Shown one piece after another: positions 1-9,371 of a DNA stretch of 52,311 nucleotides. The translations under genes and the position numbers were made by a program. Within the stretch, counting starts at the first letter, position 1; each line of letters starts with the position of its first letter. This DNA is from Moorena sp. SIO3I8 (GTDB lineage: Bacteria > Cyanobacteriota > Cyanobacteriia > Cyanobacteriales > Coleofasciculaceae): assembly GCF_010692325.1 (NCBI RefSeq), contig NZ_JAAHHW010000043.1:1-52311 (forward strand), given 5' to 3'. The notes beneath the pieces were generated by a model. The model searched no databases. It saw only the letters and a program-made list of their open reading frames with translations, and had not been told where the DNA came from.

Positions 1-77
1 CAGCTAGTAAGGTAATTTGGCATTTCACAACCCAAGATGCACGAATTAAATTGAAGCATCAATATCGCTGTTTTTGA
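1..77 (+). CDS. IS630-family transposase, C-terminal end (5' end outside window)
   Basis: Reading from base 3, the frame gives a peptide containing WHFTTQDARIKLKHQYRCF and then TGA at 75-77. The FTTxDARIKLKxxY ending is typical of the C-terminus of IS630-type DDE transposases of cyanobacteria. Only about 24 residues are inside the window, so intactness cannot be judged. A related but frameshifted copy lies at the other edge of the window on the opposite strand and ends in almost the same peptide. Confidence 0.6.
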   Translation, partial: ASKVIWHFTTQDARIKLKHQYRCF

Positions 78-132
78 AGATGTTGAATCCGACAATTCTA
101 ATGCATCAAATTAAGCTTGCCACGCCACTACG

Positions 133-195
133 CCTTCAACCTTCAACCTTCAACCAAAGAAACCTTCAACCTTCAAAGAAACCTTCAACCTAAAC
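133..195. repeat. TTCAACC heptamer repeat tract
   Basis: Short imperfect array of the 7-mer TTCAACC, broken by AAAGAAA. The same heptamer family recurs at 16329-16432. It reaches into the 3' end of the hydrolase gene on the minus strand. Confidence 0.7.
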
Positions 196-889
196 ACTTC
201 ACCCAAGCCTCCCTTACCTCAGGTGAACCATACCAAAGCCCCTTCCTTCTTGGAGAATGCAGCACTTCATCAAGAGTAATATTAGTCGCTCCAGCCAAAT
301 GAGCAGCAGCAATGGGAGTAATCCCATCTCCCCAGCAATTCCCTTCTCCACAAGTGAGCTTGTAACTGTTGTAAGCCAACCAGCTACCTAAGCGTCGCTT
401 ACCATAAATAGCCTTACCAGCGACACAAATATAATTGACATCTTGGTGAAAGGCCCCTGGATAGTTATCATTAACAAAATCAAGATTGCGTTTAGTCCAA
501 CGTTCCTGACTGAGATGGGGTGTACCCAGAGTCACTAAGGTAGAGATATAGGAATGAGCATTCCATAACCCTACCGAGTCATCACTAACATCTCCATGAA
601 TCGTGTAAGGCTTTTCTCCTAGATATATCCTGGCAATCCAGCCACCAGCAGAGTGACCGATTAAATTAATCTCTGACGTGTTATGCTTCTCCAACTGCTG
701 TTTAACAGCTTGGTCGATTTTTCGCAAAATTGGCACCACAGAGCGACCACCGAGGGTAGGAAACCAATCCTGTTGGCGTATTGGTACAGTAGTTGCGGCA
801 ATCCCTAGCTGTTGTAGTGATTGTTCTAAATCACGGTATTCACTAGCGCTAGCAAAATAGCCCGGTAAAATAACAGTTGGTAATGGCAT
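185..889 (-). CDS. Alpha/beta hydrolase (lipase/PGAP1-like)
   Basis: A 234-residue protein if started at the ATG at 889 (MPLPTVILPGYF). An in-frame ATG at 952 would add 21 lysine- and isoleucine-rich residues that do not look like the family, so I prefer 889. Visible features: the oxyanion region LPGYF near the N-terminus, the nucleophile elbow GHSAGGW with Ser80, the LGTPHLS strand typical of lipase/PGAP1-like hydrolases, a probable acid in WGDGITP (Asp188) and the catalytic His in EVLHSP (His211). There is no signal peptide, so it is probably cytosolic. The substrate is unknown; homologues are annotated as lipases or esterases. It is divergent from the methyltransferase gene at 937, with only about 47 bp between the two starts. 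Confidence 0.85.
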   Translation of the reverse strand: MPLPTVILPGYFASASEYRDLEQSLQQLGIAATTVPIRQQDWFPTLGGRSVVPILRKIDQAVKQQLEKHNTSEINLIGHSAGGWIARIYLGEKPYTIHGDVSDDSVGLWNAHSYISTLVTLGTPHLSQERWTKRNLDFVNDNYPGAFHQDVNYICVAGKAIYGKRRLGSWLAYNSYKLTCGEGNCWGDGITPIAAAHLAGATNITLDEVLHSPRRKGLWYGSPEVREAWVKCLG

Positions 890-936
890 CGGTAATTTTA
901 ATTTAATATAAATTTTATAGATAATTTTAAACTTTT

Positions 937-1647
937 GTGAAACTAGGTACACTTTATGGTATAAGTGTTGGTCCTGGGGATCCTGACCTGATCACCCTCA
1001 AAGCACTACGTATATTGAAACAGGCACCAGTAGTAGCCTTTCCTACTGGAGTCCGTGGAAAACCAGGACTGGCTCAACAGATTGTCGCTCAATGGTTGGA
1101 GAATCATCAGGTGCAGTTACCCTTGACATTTCCATATGTGCAGGATACCGCTATCTTGACCCAAGCATGGCAAGTTGCTGCTGAGCAAGTCTGGAATTAT
1201 CTAGGATTAGGGCAAGATGTAGCATTTGTGTGCGAAGGAGATGTGAGTTTTTACAGCACATTTACCTATTTGGCACAGATGCTACAACAGTTACATCCTC
1301 AAAGCCTGATTCAAACTGTACCAGGGGTATCTTCCCCCATGGCTACAGCATCGGTGTTGGGATTACCCTTGACCATTCGTGATCAGCGGCTGGTGGTGCT
1401 ACCAGCTCTCTATAATGTGGAGGAACTGGAAAAGGTTTTGGATTGGGCAGATGTAGTAGTCTTGCTCAAAGTCAGTTCAGTTTATCAGCAGGTGTGGCAA
1501 GTGCTGCATCGACATCAGTTGTTGGAAAATGCCTATGTGGTAGAACGAGCAACTCTACCGGAGCAGGTGATTTATCATAATTTATGCGATCGCCCTAATC
1601 TGGCATTACCCTATTTTTCTCTGCTAATTGTTAAGGTAAACCAATAG
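937..1647 (+). CDS. cobI: Precorrin-2 C20-methyltransferase
   Basis: 236 residues from a GTG start at 937. The N-terminus GTLYGISVGPGDPDLITLKA is the SAM-binding GxGPGDP signature of tetrapyrrole (CobI/CbiL/CysG) methyltransferases, and the following LRILKQAPVVAFPTG is typical of the C20 enzyme. It would methylate precorrin-2 at C20 with S-adenosylmethionine in cobalamin synthesis. Length is normal for the family. A second conserved stretch, VPGVSSPMATASVLGLPL, is also present. No ATG alternative preserves the N-terminal SAM motif, so GTG is the likely start. It stands alone, divergent from the hydrolase; no riboswitch is visible in the short gap. Confidence 0.9.
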   Translation: MKLGTLYGISVGPGDPDLITLKALRILKQAPVVAFPTGVRGKPGLAQQIVAQWLENHQVQLPLTFPYVQDTAILTQAWQVAAEQVWNYLGLGQDVAFVCEGDVSFYSTFTYLAQMLQQLHPQSLIQTVPGVSSPMATASVLGLPLTIRDQRLVVLPALYNVEELEKVLDWADVVVLLKVSSVYQQVWQVLHRHQLLENAYVVERATLPEQVIYHNLCDRPNLALPYFSLLIVKVNQ

Positions 1648-1807
1648 ATAGCAAACCAATAGATAGCAATGTTTCAGCCATCGATGTAGTTGTTATAGCT
1701 AGCCCCAGCACGATCACTCACTCTTATTTGCCAAGACTGAATTGAATAAGCATCTCCTCAGCCGAGAGCTTATTAGCAACCATGGAAATACGTCAAGAAT
1801 AACTGCC

Positions 1808-3661
1808 ATGTCCGATGCTTCTTTAATTAAAAACATCCCAGAAATGCTGAGTCACCCCCTAGTGATTTCAGTTACCGCCTCTCTGGGGGTTCATATGCTA
1901 ATCGTACCGATCTTAGGTGATTTGTTGAAGAATCAAAAGCCTAAGGGAGACTCAATGGTGCAAGTGTTGGAGTTAAGCCCTCAACAACTGAGCCGTGTGC
2001 CCAAGTCGGCTGCACCACCACTGACCCTGCCAGCTCTACCAAATGCCAAGACTCCGAGCAATCCCTCCATCCCTTCGTTATTTAGTGCTTTCCCACCCCC
2101 TCCACCACCGCTACCTTCAATACCTCCTCTCAAGCCCCTGAAAAAAATTCCCACACCCCCACCTCTGAGATCCTTACCGATAACACCCTTACCGTCTATT
2201 GGTAACTATCCTTTACCACTGCTAAATCGCCAAAGACCGATTATCACCAGAGGGTCTTTCCCGATCCAGCTACCACCAAAACCCAGGACACCACTACCAG
2301 CCCCACCACCGCGACCTCAGTTCTTCGATACAGAGTCTTTGAATCAAGGTTCCTTCCAGACCGGTTCCTTGCCAGTATTTGGGAATTCTAGCAACCAGAT
2401 TCCTGACCCATTAGAGGTTCCTAACCAACAGCCACCGGTATCGGTTACTCCACCTCCTCCACCACCACAATTTTCCATCACCCCTCCTCCTTCTGAGCCT
2501 ACTAAACCAGTACCTTCTAGTGCTGTTGCGATCGCACGACAACGTGAGCAAAATTTAGTAGCTCAAGTGCGGATGCGGCGGAAGCAACTGAAAAAAGATG
2601 TAACCAATACCACTGATGAGGAAGCTAGGAAAAACCTGGTGGAATGGATGGCTTTGGTAAAGGATACCTTACCCAAAAAGGAAGTCATACCAGAAGCAAT
2701 AACAGTTAGTGCTACTTATCCGAAAGACGCTTGTATTAAGAAACTAGAAGGCACAACAGTCTTAGGAATTTTAGTAGGTGCTGATGGTGAAGTAACTAAT
2801 ACACAGCTGATTCAGAGTGCAGGGTACGGCATTTTAAATCAGCAGGCACTGGAAGATATTCAGTTTCGCAAGTTTAACAACCAAACTGGTACAACAAAAC
2901 CATACCAGGTCAAGGTAGCCTTTGACTATGACAAAGGCGACTGTCCTAGTCTAGCGGTTTTCCAAGAAACTGCTAACCAGCCAGTTCCAGCAAAGCCAAA
3001 TACTGTTAGTGGGGAAAACGCTGCTGCCAACAACCCAGTAATAGTAGTGCCTAAGCCAGAAACTCCTACCAATAACTCCAATAACTCTACCGATAACAAT
3101 AGGACAGTATCAGTTCCAGTAAAACCGAATAGTGCTAGGGAAAATTCGAGCACTAGACCGAGTAGGGTGTCAGTACCAGTCCGGGAAAATACCTCTAGCC
3201 AAGACTCAACTCCTAAACCCAGGAGGGTGACAGTACCAGTGCGGGACAATACCTCTACTCAGGAAAATACTCCTAAACCCAGGAGGGTGTCAGTACCAGT
3301 GCGGGACAATACCTCTACTCAGGAAAATACTCCTAAACCTAGAGCAGTGCCTGTACAGCAAAATACTCCTACTCAGGAAAATACTCCTAAACCCAGGAGG
3401 GTGTTAGTACCAGTGCGGGACAATACTCCTACTCAGGAAAATACTCCGACTCAGGAAAATACTACCAACACTACAGCTGTGCCAGTCAAGCCAGCTCAAG
3501 CTACTAATGAAAACTCAGGGAAAGAATCCGTTCCAGCAGCAGCAGCCAGTGAAGAGCAAAACTCACAAGAGGATAAAGCATGCAAGTTCAAATCTAGATC
3601 AGCTCGCAGGCGCAACAGAATAGACTCCTTTACAACACCATCGTCGAGGTCATGTAAATAA
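1808..3661 (+). CDS. TonB-family protein with proline-rich linker and repeat tail
   Basis: 617 residues from the ATG at 1808; a TTG at 1742 in frame is less likely. Order of parts: a membrane-anchor segment at about residues 18-38 (VISVTASLGVHMLIVPILG), a proline-rich linker to about residue 235 consistent with spanning the periplasm, a charged helical stretch (RQREQNLVAQVRMRRKQLKK), and a TonB C-terminal domain at about 299-375 (VLGILVGADGEVTNTQLIQ, ending in a conserved hydrophobic strand). Unlike classical TonB, a further 240 residues follow, built of PVRDNTSTQENTPKPRR-type repeats and low-complexity sequence. TonB proteins pass proton-motive-force energy to outer-membrane transporters. 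No ExbB/ExbD or receptor gene is adjacent. Confidence 0.75.
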   Translation: MSDASLIKNIPEMLSHPLVISVTASLGVHMLIVPILGDLLKNQKPKGDSMVQVLELSPQQLSRVPKSAAPPLTLPALPNAKTPSNPSIPSLFSAFPPPPPPLPSIPPLKPLKKIPTPPPLRSLPITPLPSIGNYPLPLLNRQRPIITRGSFPIQLPPKPRTPLPAPPPRPQFFDTESLNQGSFQTGSLPVFGNSSNQIPDPLEVPNQQPPVSVTPPPPPPQFSITPPPSEPTKPVPSSAVAIARQREQNLVAQVRMRRKQLKKDVTNTTDEEARKNLVEWMALVKDTLPKKEVIPEAITVSATYPKDACIKKLEGTTVLGILVGADGEVTNTQLIQSAGYGILNQQALEDIQFRKFNNQTGTTKPYQVKVAFDYDKGDCPSLAVFQETANQPVPAKPNTVSGENAAANNPVIVVPKPETPTNNSNNSTDNNRTVSVPVKPNSARENSSTRPSRVSVPVRENTSSQDSTPKPRRVTVPVRDNTSTQENTPKPRRVSVPVRDNTSTQENTPKPRAVPVQQNTPTQENTPKPRRVLVPVRDNTPTQENTPTQENTTNTTAVPVKPAQATNENSGKESVPAAAASEEQNSQEDKACKFKSRSARRRNRIDSFTTPSSRSCK

Positions 3662-3716
3662 GAGCTTTCTGTTAGTTAAAGCCTGGGTTGTTGGTCAATG
3701 GAGCATTAACATTATT

Positions 3717-3897
3717 TTAGAATTAAGAATTAAGAATTAAGAATTAAGAATTAAGAATTAAGAATTAAGAATTTAGAATTAAGAATTTAGAATTAAGAAT
3801 TAACCATTCTGCCTTCTACATTCTGCATTCTACATTCTGCCTTCTACATTCTACATTCTACATTCTGCCTTCTGCATTCTGCATTCTGCATTCTGAG
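3717..3897. repeat. Paired heptamer arrays (GAATTAA)n and (CATTCTG/CATTCTA)n
   Basis: 3717-3802 is an array of the heptamer GAATTAA with a few GAATTTA variants. It is followed directly by about 13 units of CATTCTG, CCTTCTA and CATTCTA. The two arms share a partly complementary AGAAT/ATTCT core, so they could fold as a long imperfect hairpin. Period-7 arrays of this kind are known in cyanobacteria as STRR sequences. Confidence 0.85.
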
Positions 3898-3906
3898 AGA
3901 CAACCT

Positions 3907-3969
3907 TGGCCAATAGGCCACGCGATCGCTGAAAGCGGGACTCTCGGCAGAGCCGACGCTACGCGAACG
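3907..3969. repeat. Palindromic interspersed repeat (…CCGACGCTACGCGAACG)
   Basis: Contains CAATAGGCCACGCGATCGC (HIP1 octamer included) and TCGGCAGAGCCGACGCTACG followed by CGAACG. The same CGACGCTACGCGAACG core occurs inside the isrB gene (33416-33438), and related GGCCACGCTACGCGA cores occur at 29953, 31100 and 33786. Confidence 0.75.
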
Positions 3970-3988
3970 TCCATCGCGTTCAACCCGA

Positions 3989-4441
3989 TTAACGACTGGC
4001 AGGGAAACTGCCACCGATGAAGTGGACATCACTGAAGGTTTCAATCCATAGACGAGCGCCACAAGGCAGTGGATTATCCGGCTGATAGGTAATTCGACAT
4101 GGGCCGAGGATTTCTACCTGGTTGCCATATAAATTGTTACCACTTCGTTTTACTGAAATCACTGGCTTGCGCTCTTCTGGGCTTTTGTGGAGATTCGAGC
4201 CAATGTGATTACGGTTGACATTAATCTTGGCTAGAGCGGGAGGACGACTGGTACGCCATTTGCCTTTTGGTCCTCTAGTGCCTTTAATAATTTGAGGCAT
4301 TTGGTTGAACAGAGGAATAATCCAGAATTTCCCACTTTTATAAGCACCCCGGACGCGACCCTTCTCTAGGAGTTGTCGCAATCGTCTCGAAGAGATTCCT
4401 AACAGAGATGCCGCTTCGGTAGTACAAACACACTTGTTCAT
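3989..4441 (-). CDS. Excisionase/MerR-like helix-turn-helix protein
   Basis: 150 residues. The N-terminus VCTTEAASLLGISSRRLRQL followed by EKGRVRGAYKSGKFWIIP is a winged helix-turn-helix of the excisionase/MerR type, with the pattern TTEAAxLLGIS-RRLRQLL-GRVxGAYKxGxFWxIP. The remaining 100 residues have no motif that I recognise. Probable DNA-binding protein; target unknown. The start follows from the conserved HTH beginning within five residues of the ATG at 4441. A palindromic repeat lies just beyond the stop codon. Confidence 0.65.
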   Translation of the reverse strand: MNKCVCTTEAASLLGISSRRLRQLLEKGRVRGAYKSGKFWIIPLFNQMPQIIKGTRGPKGKWRTSRPPALAKINVNRNHIGSNLHKSPEERKPVISVKRSGNNLYGNQVEILGPCRITYQPDNPLPCGARLWIETFSDVHFIGGSFPASR

Positions 4442-4636
4442 AAGTTCCTTTTTACCAAAACTATTCCTATAGTTGTATTATAAAGGAAAAGCAAGGATGA
4501 AGCAACCCCTGATTAAGGAAAAGGAGAAGGCTATGGAAAATTTTGTAAATTGACCTTAGGTGTGCTATCGGTCGGACTTGAGACAAGTTTGATGCGATCG
4601 CATTCCCTGTCCCTTCCAAACACCGATTATGCTCAC

Positions 4637-4840
4637 TCACTCATCGGGAAACTGCCAGCAGGAGATACGTTCTACATCATTACTACTACACTGAGGACAG
4701 GTTTTATCAACTGAGGAATCTACCCATTGATAGCCACAAGTCCGGCAGTGGCCAAAAATGTTGTTGTGGTTAGCGATTTCGATTTTTCTGCGCCACTCGT
4801 TAATTTCAGAGGTGTCTGGCTTGGGGGTAGGTTCCGACAT
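4637..4840 (-). CDS. Small zinc-ribbon protein
   Basis: 67 residues with two CxxC knuckles, HCRTCGYQW and CPQCSSNDVE, 17 residues apart, which together form a rubredoxin-like zinc ribbon. The N-terminus is polar (SEPTPKPDTSEINEW). Function unknown; probably a small metal-binding or nucleic-acid-associated protein. It stands alone, between the HTH gene and a long AT-rich non-coding region. Confidence 0.6.
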   Translation of the reverse strand: MSEPTPKPDTSEINEWRRKIEIANHNNIFGHCRTCGYQWVDSSVDKTCPQCSSNDVERISCWQFPDE

Positions 4841-5020
4841 AAATTTACATTGAATTAAATTATTTTAGCTAGTTTATGTAGCTAGTTTTTTCTATATTTA
4901 AATAATATTAATTACACAAATAAATTATATAATATATTACATGATTTTAAAAAAAATTGAGTAATTTTGAGGTGATTTTAACCAAAGTTACGTCTTAAGG
5001 CTGATCTATGATAATTTGGC

Positions 5021-5050
5021 TTGACAATGTAAAAATTTAGTAAATATACT
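5021..5050 (+). promoter_or_regulatory. Putative sigma70-type promoter
   Basis: TTGACA at 5021-5026 and TATACT at 5045-5050, 18 bp apart, in an AT-rich context. No convincing protein gene starts in the next 800 bp, so it may drive a non-coding RNA or be a chance match. Matched by eye only. Confidence 0.4.
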
Positions 5051-5527
5051 GTTAATCGGAAAAAACCTTTGGTGTATCTCCTCATCATCAGGGAGCAATT
5101 AGGCTGTCAAACGACTTCAGAATTGTGATTTCAGGATGGTTAATTGCCTGATCAGTTCCGACTGATGAATTCCTAAGTCATAAGTTATAGTTTCTTGATA
5201 GTTCTGAAATCGCACAGGAAGACGAGTTGGCTATCCCTGGATAAATCAGGGTCTTGAATTCCGTGCTTTCAGCAATTCTGAATAATTTCAATAAAAGCGT
5301 GATGGAGTGCGCTCTTGGGGGTTCCCATGGGGCTTTGAAGGTGCGGACGCAGGTGACCCACGCAGCGCCAAAACCACTCGCTATTGCATCAAGACAGGGT
5401 AGCATTTTAAAAAGATTCAACGACACAGAGAAACCCTAAAGGTTTGGCAAATAAACTAAAAATCCTGCAGTCCTGGTGCATGCTGTATCCTAAATCTACT
5501 GCTGTAATCCCTTTTTGGCTCACAGTT

Positions 5528-5605
5528 ATAGCGCTACGCGCAAGTTAGAAGTCAGAAGTCAGAAGTCAGAAGTAAGCTAGGACTAGGTTTCGGAGTTTAC
5601 AAATG
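5528..5605. repeat. Interspersed element with AGTCAGA heptamers, copy 1
   Basis: TATAGCGCTACGCGCAAGT, then AGTTAGA/AGTCAGA heptamers, then AAGTAAGCTAGGACTAGG and TTTCGGAGTTTA. A second copy with more heptamers is at 28057-28136. The flanks are nearly identical and only the internal heptamer number changes. Confidence 0.7.
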
Positions 5606-5899
5606 TCCTAATCTTAATGGGTAGTGCTATACTAGACTAGGGCTATCTATTGGAGTGGGAATTAGATAGTCAAAAGCTGATAGTGAGTTCCGTTGACTAC
5701 TTATCAGTATTGGGTGTTCATTAATTGAAAATAAAAATTTAAAATTGGCAATTAACAGTTTTAAATTAACTCAAGCTAATTAAGCCTAGTATAAGTAATC
5801 AACTGAACTCCATAGGACAGATCAGCTAAGCAAGCTGAGACAAGTCAAGGTGCTATATTGATCAAGTTTAAAAATAAACTCTACCTTCATCGACACACT

Positions 5900-6955
5900 A
5901 TGGAATCTTTGTCTCAACAAAATCAGCCACTTTTTATTTTTGGGATGGAACGTTCTGGAACAACGCTTTTGCGGTTAATGCTGACCGCTCATCCTGATTT
6001 TTGTATTCCTCCTGAAAGTCTGTTTTTTGTTAATCTGGAGCCAAAATACGGTTCATCCCAAGACTTAAGCCATCAAATCGATAACCTCTTGACAGATATC
6101 TACGCTGATCCAAGGTTTCGGGAGTGGAACATTGACCGACAGCAGTTGCGAGAAAATTTGACAGCTCAGAAACCACTGAATTATTCAACAGCAGTCGCCA
6201 CAGTTTATCAAACCTATCTACAGCAGTTTGATGGTCAAGCAGGTTGTTGGGGAGATAAAAATACTGAGAATATCTATCATATTCAGACCATTCTCAAGTA
6301 TTTCCATAATTCCAAATTAATTCTAATTATCCGAGATCTCAGAGCAATCTATGCTTCCCTAAAACGAAAGGAGCTTAAATTTGCCAAGACTTGGAAAGAA
6401 AGCTGTATCGCCAATGTGGTAGCGACAACCCAACAATGGCAACATTTATTCCAGGTTATTAAACACTATCAAAATGACCAGCGGCTCTATATCCTCTTCT
6501 ACGAAGACTTAGTGATCAATCCAGAAGAAGAACTCCAGGGAATTTGTGATTGGCTAGGGGTATCCTTTAGCGAATCAATGCTGGAGTTTAATCAAAAAAA
6601 TGCTCAAAAAAACTTGGTAGCGACCGGTGAGTTAGGATGGCACGTCAAGACCTTTCAACCCGTTAGTAGCGATCGCATTCAGGCTTGGAAACACGAACTT
6701 AGGGATTCAGAACTATCAGTCTTGGAGATTCTGAATTATAAAACCATGCTCAATCTAGGCTATGAATGTATTCCTAAAACGTGGCAATTTGACAGGTTAC
6801 TCAAGTTCTACGCAGATTATTCTCAGTACATCTATTGGAGACTGTCTAAAGCTAATCTTCAACCAGTGATAGGGAAAATCCGTGAAGCTTTAGTAACTCT
6901 CAAGACATTGCAATTATCCATGACCAGAAATTTATCCCAAAACTCTGTCCAATGA
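5900..6955 (+). CDS. Sulfotransferase family protein
   Basis: 351 residues from the ATG at 5900; the frame also has a TTG at 5858, but the conserved core starts shortly after the ATG. FIFGMERSGTTLLRLMLTAH at about residues 12-31 is the 5'-phosphosulfate-binding loop of PAPS-dependent sulfotransferases (GxxRSGTT). LILIIRDLRAIYASL matches the 3'-phosphate-binding IxxxRDxxA(I/V)xxS region. YILFYEDLVINPEEELQGIC matches the family's YEDLxxxPxxxLxxI segment. It would transfer sulfate from PAPS to an unknown acceptor (polysaccharide, lipid or metabolite). No biosynthetic cluster is adjacent, so the acceptor cannot be guessed. Confidence 0.85.
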   Translation: MESLSQQNQPLFIFGMERSGTTLLRLMLTAHPDFCIPPESLFFVNLEPKYGSSQDLSHQIDNLLTDIYADPRFREWNIDRQQLRENLTAQKPLNYSTAVATVYQTYLQQFDGQAGCWGDKNTENIYHIQTILKYFHNSKLILIIRDLRAIYASLKRKELKFAKTWKESCIANVVATTQQWQHLFQVIKHYQNDQRLYILFYEDLVINPEEELQGICDWLGVSFSESMLEFNQKNAQKNLVATGELGWHVKTFQPVSSDRIQAWKHELRDSELSVLEILNYKTMLNLGYECIPKTWQFDRLLKFYADYSQYIYWRLSKANLQPVIGKIREALVTLKTLQLSMTRNLSQNSVQ

Positions 6956-7016
6956 GTAAAAGGGATGCAGCAAGGGAACAGGGGGTTTCTGGCACTAGTG
7001 TTTTAAATCAAGATAA

Positions 7017-7038
7017 AGCCTGACTTTCAAGTCAGGCT
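7017..7038 (-). terminator. Hairpin terminator downstream of ndhB
   Basis: AGCCTGACTTGAAAGTCAGG with a matching CT end forms a perfect 9-10 bp stem on the minus strand, followed by TTTATCTT. It lies 80 bp past the ndhB stop and could also serve the convergent sulfotransferase gene, although the T-run is only on the ndhB side. Confidence 0.65.
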
Positions 7039-7116
7039 AACTCAGTCAATCTAAAATATTTTGTTAGCGCCCTATCCTACAGGAAGGGGCGCTTCGGGTC
7101 TATGGCTCTGAGCACT

Positions 7117-8682
7117 TCAATTATCAGCACTCATGAATGAAACCTGATGCCCTTGAGGCAACTCAGTAGTAATCACCGCCTGTTGCAGTATGGGGGTTTT
7201 AACAACAGAATCATTGGCCAAAGAAAACAGCGGATTGGACAAAATCCCTGCCAGAGAGGTCGCAATTAACGACATCACTAAACCGACCTGTAACGGACGC
7301 ATACCGGGTAAACTCCAGCGAATTTCGGGATAATTCTTCACCACATCCGACATTTCTTGAGGTTCCTTGACCACCATCATCTTGACCACACGGATGTAGT
7401 AGTAAATCGAAACCACACTAGTTAGCAAACCTATTAACACTAAAGTATACAATCCTGCTTGCCAACCAGCCCAGAATAAATAGATTTTACCAAAGAATCC
7501 AGCAAAGGGTGGAATCCCACCTAAAGACAGCAAACAAACACTTAAAACCAAAGTCAGCAAGGGATCCTTGTGATAAAGACCAGCATACTCACTAATTTGG
7601 TCAGTACCAGTGCGTAGGGTAAACAGAATGACACAAGCGAAAGCCCCTAAGTTCATAAACAAGTACACCAGCATGTAGAAAATCATGCTAGCGTAACCGG
7701 CTTGGGTCCCAGCAATTAGACCAATCATCACAAACCCAGCCTGAGCAATAGAGGAATAGGCTAGCATCCGTTTCATGCTGGATTGAGTGAGGGCAACCAC
7801 GTTACCCAAAATCATACTTAGGATAGTCAAAGCAGTGAACACAAAATGCCACTGATCGCTTAACAATGGGAAAGCAGTGATCAGTAGACGAATTGCTAGA
7901 GCAAAGCCAGCGGCTTTAGAACCAACTGAGAGAAACGCTACCACTGGGGTGGGAGAACCTTCGTAAACATCGGGAGTCCATTGGTGGAAAGGAACTGCTG
8001 AGATTTTAAAAGCAATACCAGCGATCGCAAACACCAAGGCAATCAGAAGACCTAGGGATTGACCGGATTCTAGGTCAGCAACTCCAACAGCGATCGCACT
8101 CAACTGTATTTCTCCCCCAGATAACCCATATAATAGGGAGACACCATACAAAAACACGGCTGAACTGGCTGCTCCAATCAGCAAATATTTCAACGCGGCC
8201 TCATTGGAACGGGGGTCACGCTTCATGTAACCCGTCATCAGGTAGGAGGAAATACTGAGGGTTTCAAGGGATATAAAAATCGTGACCAGCTCCGTCGCCC
8301 CGGACAGGAACATCCCTCCTAAAGTAGCCGTGAGCAAAATGCCAATAAATTCTGCCAAGGATGTACCCGACTGCTGCACATAACGAATTGACATCAAAAT
8401 CGTTGACACAGTCGATAGGGCAATGATGCCACGAAATGCCACACTCAGGGTGTCACCATTAAATTCCCCAAAGAAGGCGATGGGATTTGCAGCATCCCAT
8501 TGGAAGTACAGGGCAACTATGGCAGCAAGTAGACCCCCAATGGCTACATAGGAAATAGTTTGAGCAGACTTTTTCCCAGCAATCAGGTCAATGATTAACA
8601 CTAGCAAGAGGGTAATCACTACAATCCCCTCTGGCAAAATTACCCCAGCATTCAACTGGGCGGCAAGATTGGCAAAATCCAT
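7117..8682 (-). CDS. ndhB: NAD(P)H-quinone oxidoreductase subunit 2 (NDH-1 subunit N)
   Basis: 521 residues, the usual length for cyanobacterial NdhB, with about 14 hydrophobic segments. It belongs to the proton-pumping NuoN/antiporter-like family. Diagnostic stretches include [53 protein letters not shown] (proton-channel lysine/glutamate region) and [20 protein letters not shown]. It is part of the thylakoid NDH-1 complex that carries out cyclic electron flow and respiration. The ATG at 8682 gives [20 protein letters not shown], the normal start. It is monocistronic here, with a hairpin terminator at 7017-7038. Confidence 0.97.
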   Translation of the reverse strand: MDFANLAAQLNAGVILPEGIVVITLLLVLIIDLIAGKKSAQTISYVAIGGLLAAIVALYFQWDAANPIAFFGEFNGDTLSVAFRGIIALSTVSTILMSIRYVQQSGTSLAEFIGILLTATLGGMFLSGATELVTIFISLETLSISSYLMTGYMKRDPRSNEAALKYLLIGAASSAVFLYGVSLLYGLSGGEIQLSAIAVGVADLESGQSLGLLIALVFAIAGIAFKISAVPFHQWTPDVYEGSPTPVVAFLSVGSKAAGFALAIRLLITAFPLLSDQWHFVFTALTILSMILGNVVALTQSSMKRMLAYSSIAQAGFVMIGLIAGTQAGYASMIFYMLVYLFMNLGAFACVILFTLRTGTDQISEYAGLYHKDPLLTLVLSVCLLSLGGIPPFAGFFGKIYLFWAGWQAGLYTLVLIGLLTSVVSIYYYIRVVKMMVVKEPQEMSDVVKNYPEIRWSLPGMRPLQVGLVMSLIATSLAGILSNPLFSLANDSVVKTPILQQAVITTELPQGHQVSFMSADN

Positions 8683-9371
8683 AGGCTTTAATGATATGAT
8701 CTATGGTTATTTCAGTATCCAGATTAACTTTCTTATCATATCGGTGATTGTAGCTAGTTGAGCAAAGGGCTTGTATGGCTTGGAGATTGGACAAAGGAGA
8801 ATTCAGTATTTATGCCGTTTCACTGCCCTCTGTGCCACGGTAAGGTGAGACTAGCTATGTCGTACACCGGATCAATGTTACCGTTGAAGGCAACGAACGA
8901 ATTGTTTACAAATCTTTGAGCAGCAGTTATAGGAATTGGGATCGGGGTGTACTTAGGGTGTTAACGGTGCTCTATTGGTTAGCCATCACTACATGAGCTG
9001 TTCGTGGTTTACCTCTAGATAAAGATTATTTCTGGCACAATCCGAAAAAGTAGGGTCTACTGCTGAAGCGCATATTAAGTAGCCCTTAAATGCCCGTACC
9101 TATGGTCGAGTTGCCTCACTCCCTTTCCCACACAGTTGCCCCTTGTTCGTGTTAGCCTGCGACACAAGTAGCGTACTGTAGAAATTAATAGGCAAGCTTA
9201 TACTGCCATCAGGGGGTTCTACGTTAATGCTGGAAAACTATGCTGGAACACGATGCTGGAAAACCATACCCACACTCAGTAGGGGGGAAGTATACTGGCT
9301 TACTCCCTCGACCTTTGACAAATAGTATTTAAATTAGACTATTCAACACCGCCGCTATTGTTGAAACTCCG
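8683..9371. other. Intergenic region between ndhB and topA
   Basis: About 690 bp between divergent genes. It should hold both promoters. Several short stop-bounded frames exist, but none has a recognisable protein. Local near-repeats of ATGCTGGAAAAC/ATGCTGGAACAC lie at 9226-9263. I see no tRNA or terminator. Confidence 0.5.

Larger units (their letters stand above)
4841..5899. other. Long non-coding region
   Basis: AT-rich upstream part, one good sigma70-type promoter (5021-5050), then several interspersed repeats: a degenerate TTGGGGGTTCCC…GCATCAAGACA element near 5310-5400 and an AGTCAGA heptamer element at 5528-5605. Open frames here are short and overlap repeats, so I do not call genes. 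Confidence 0.6.

Noticed and set aside
5178-5439. Two small frames (82 and 61 residues) in the long intergenic region
   Set aside because: They overlap each other on opposite strands and cover an interspersed repeat; no conserved motif.
8812-8994. Possible small CxxC protein or remnant frame between ndhB and topA
   Set aside because: Frames of 36-50 codons without ribosome-binding site or recognisable similarity; not strong enough to call.
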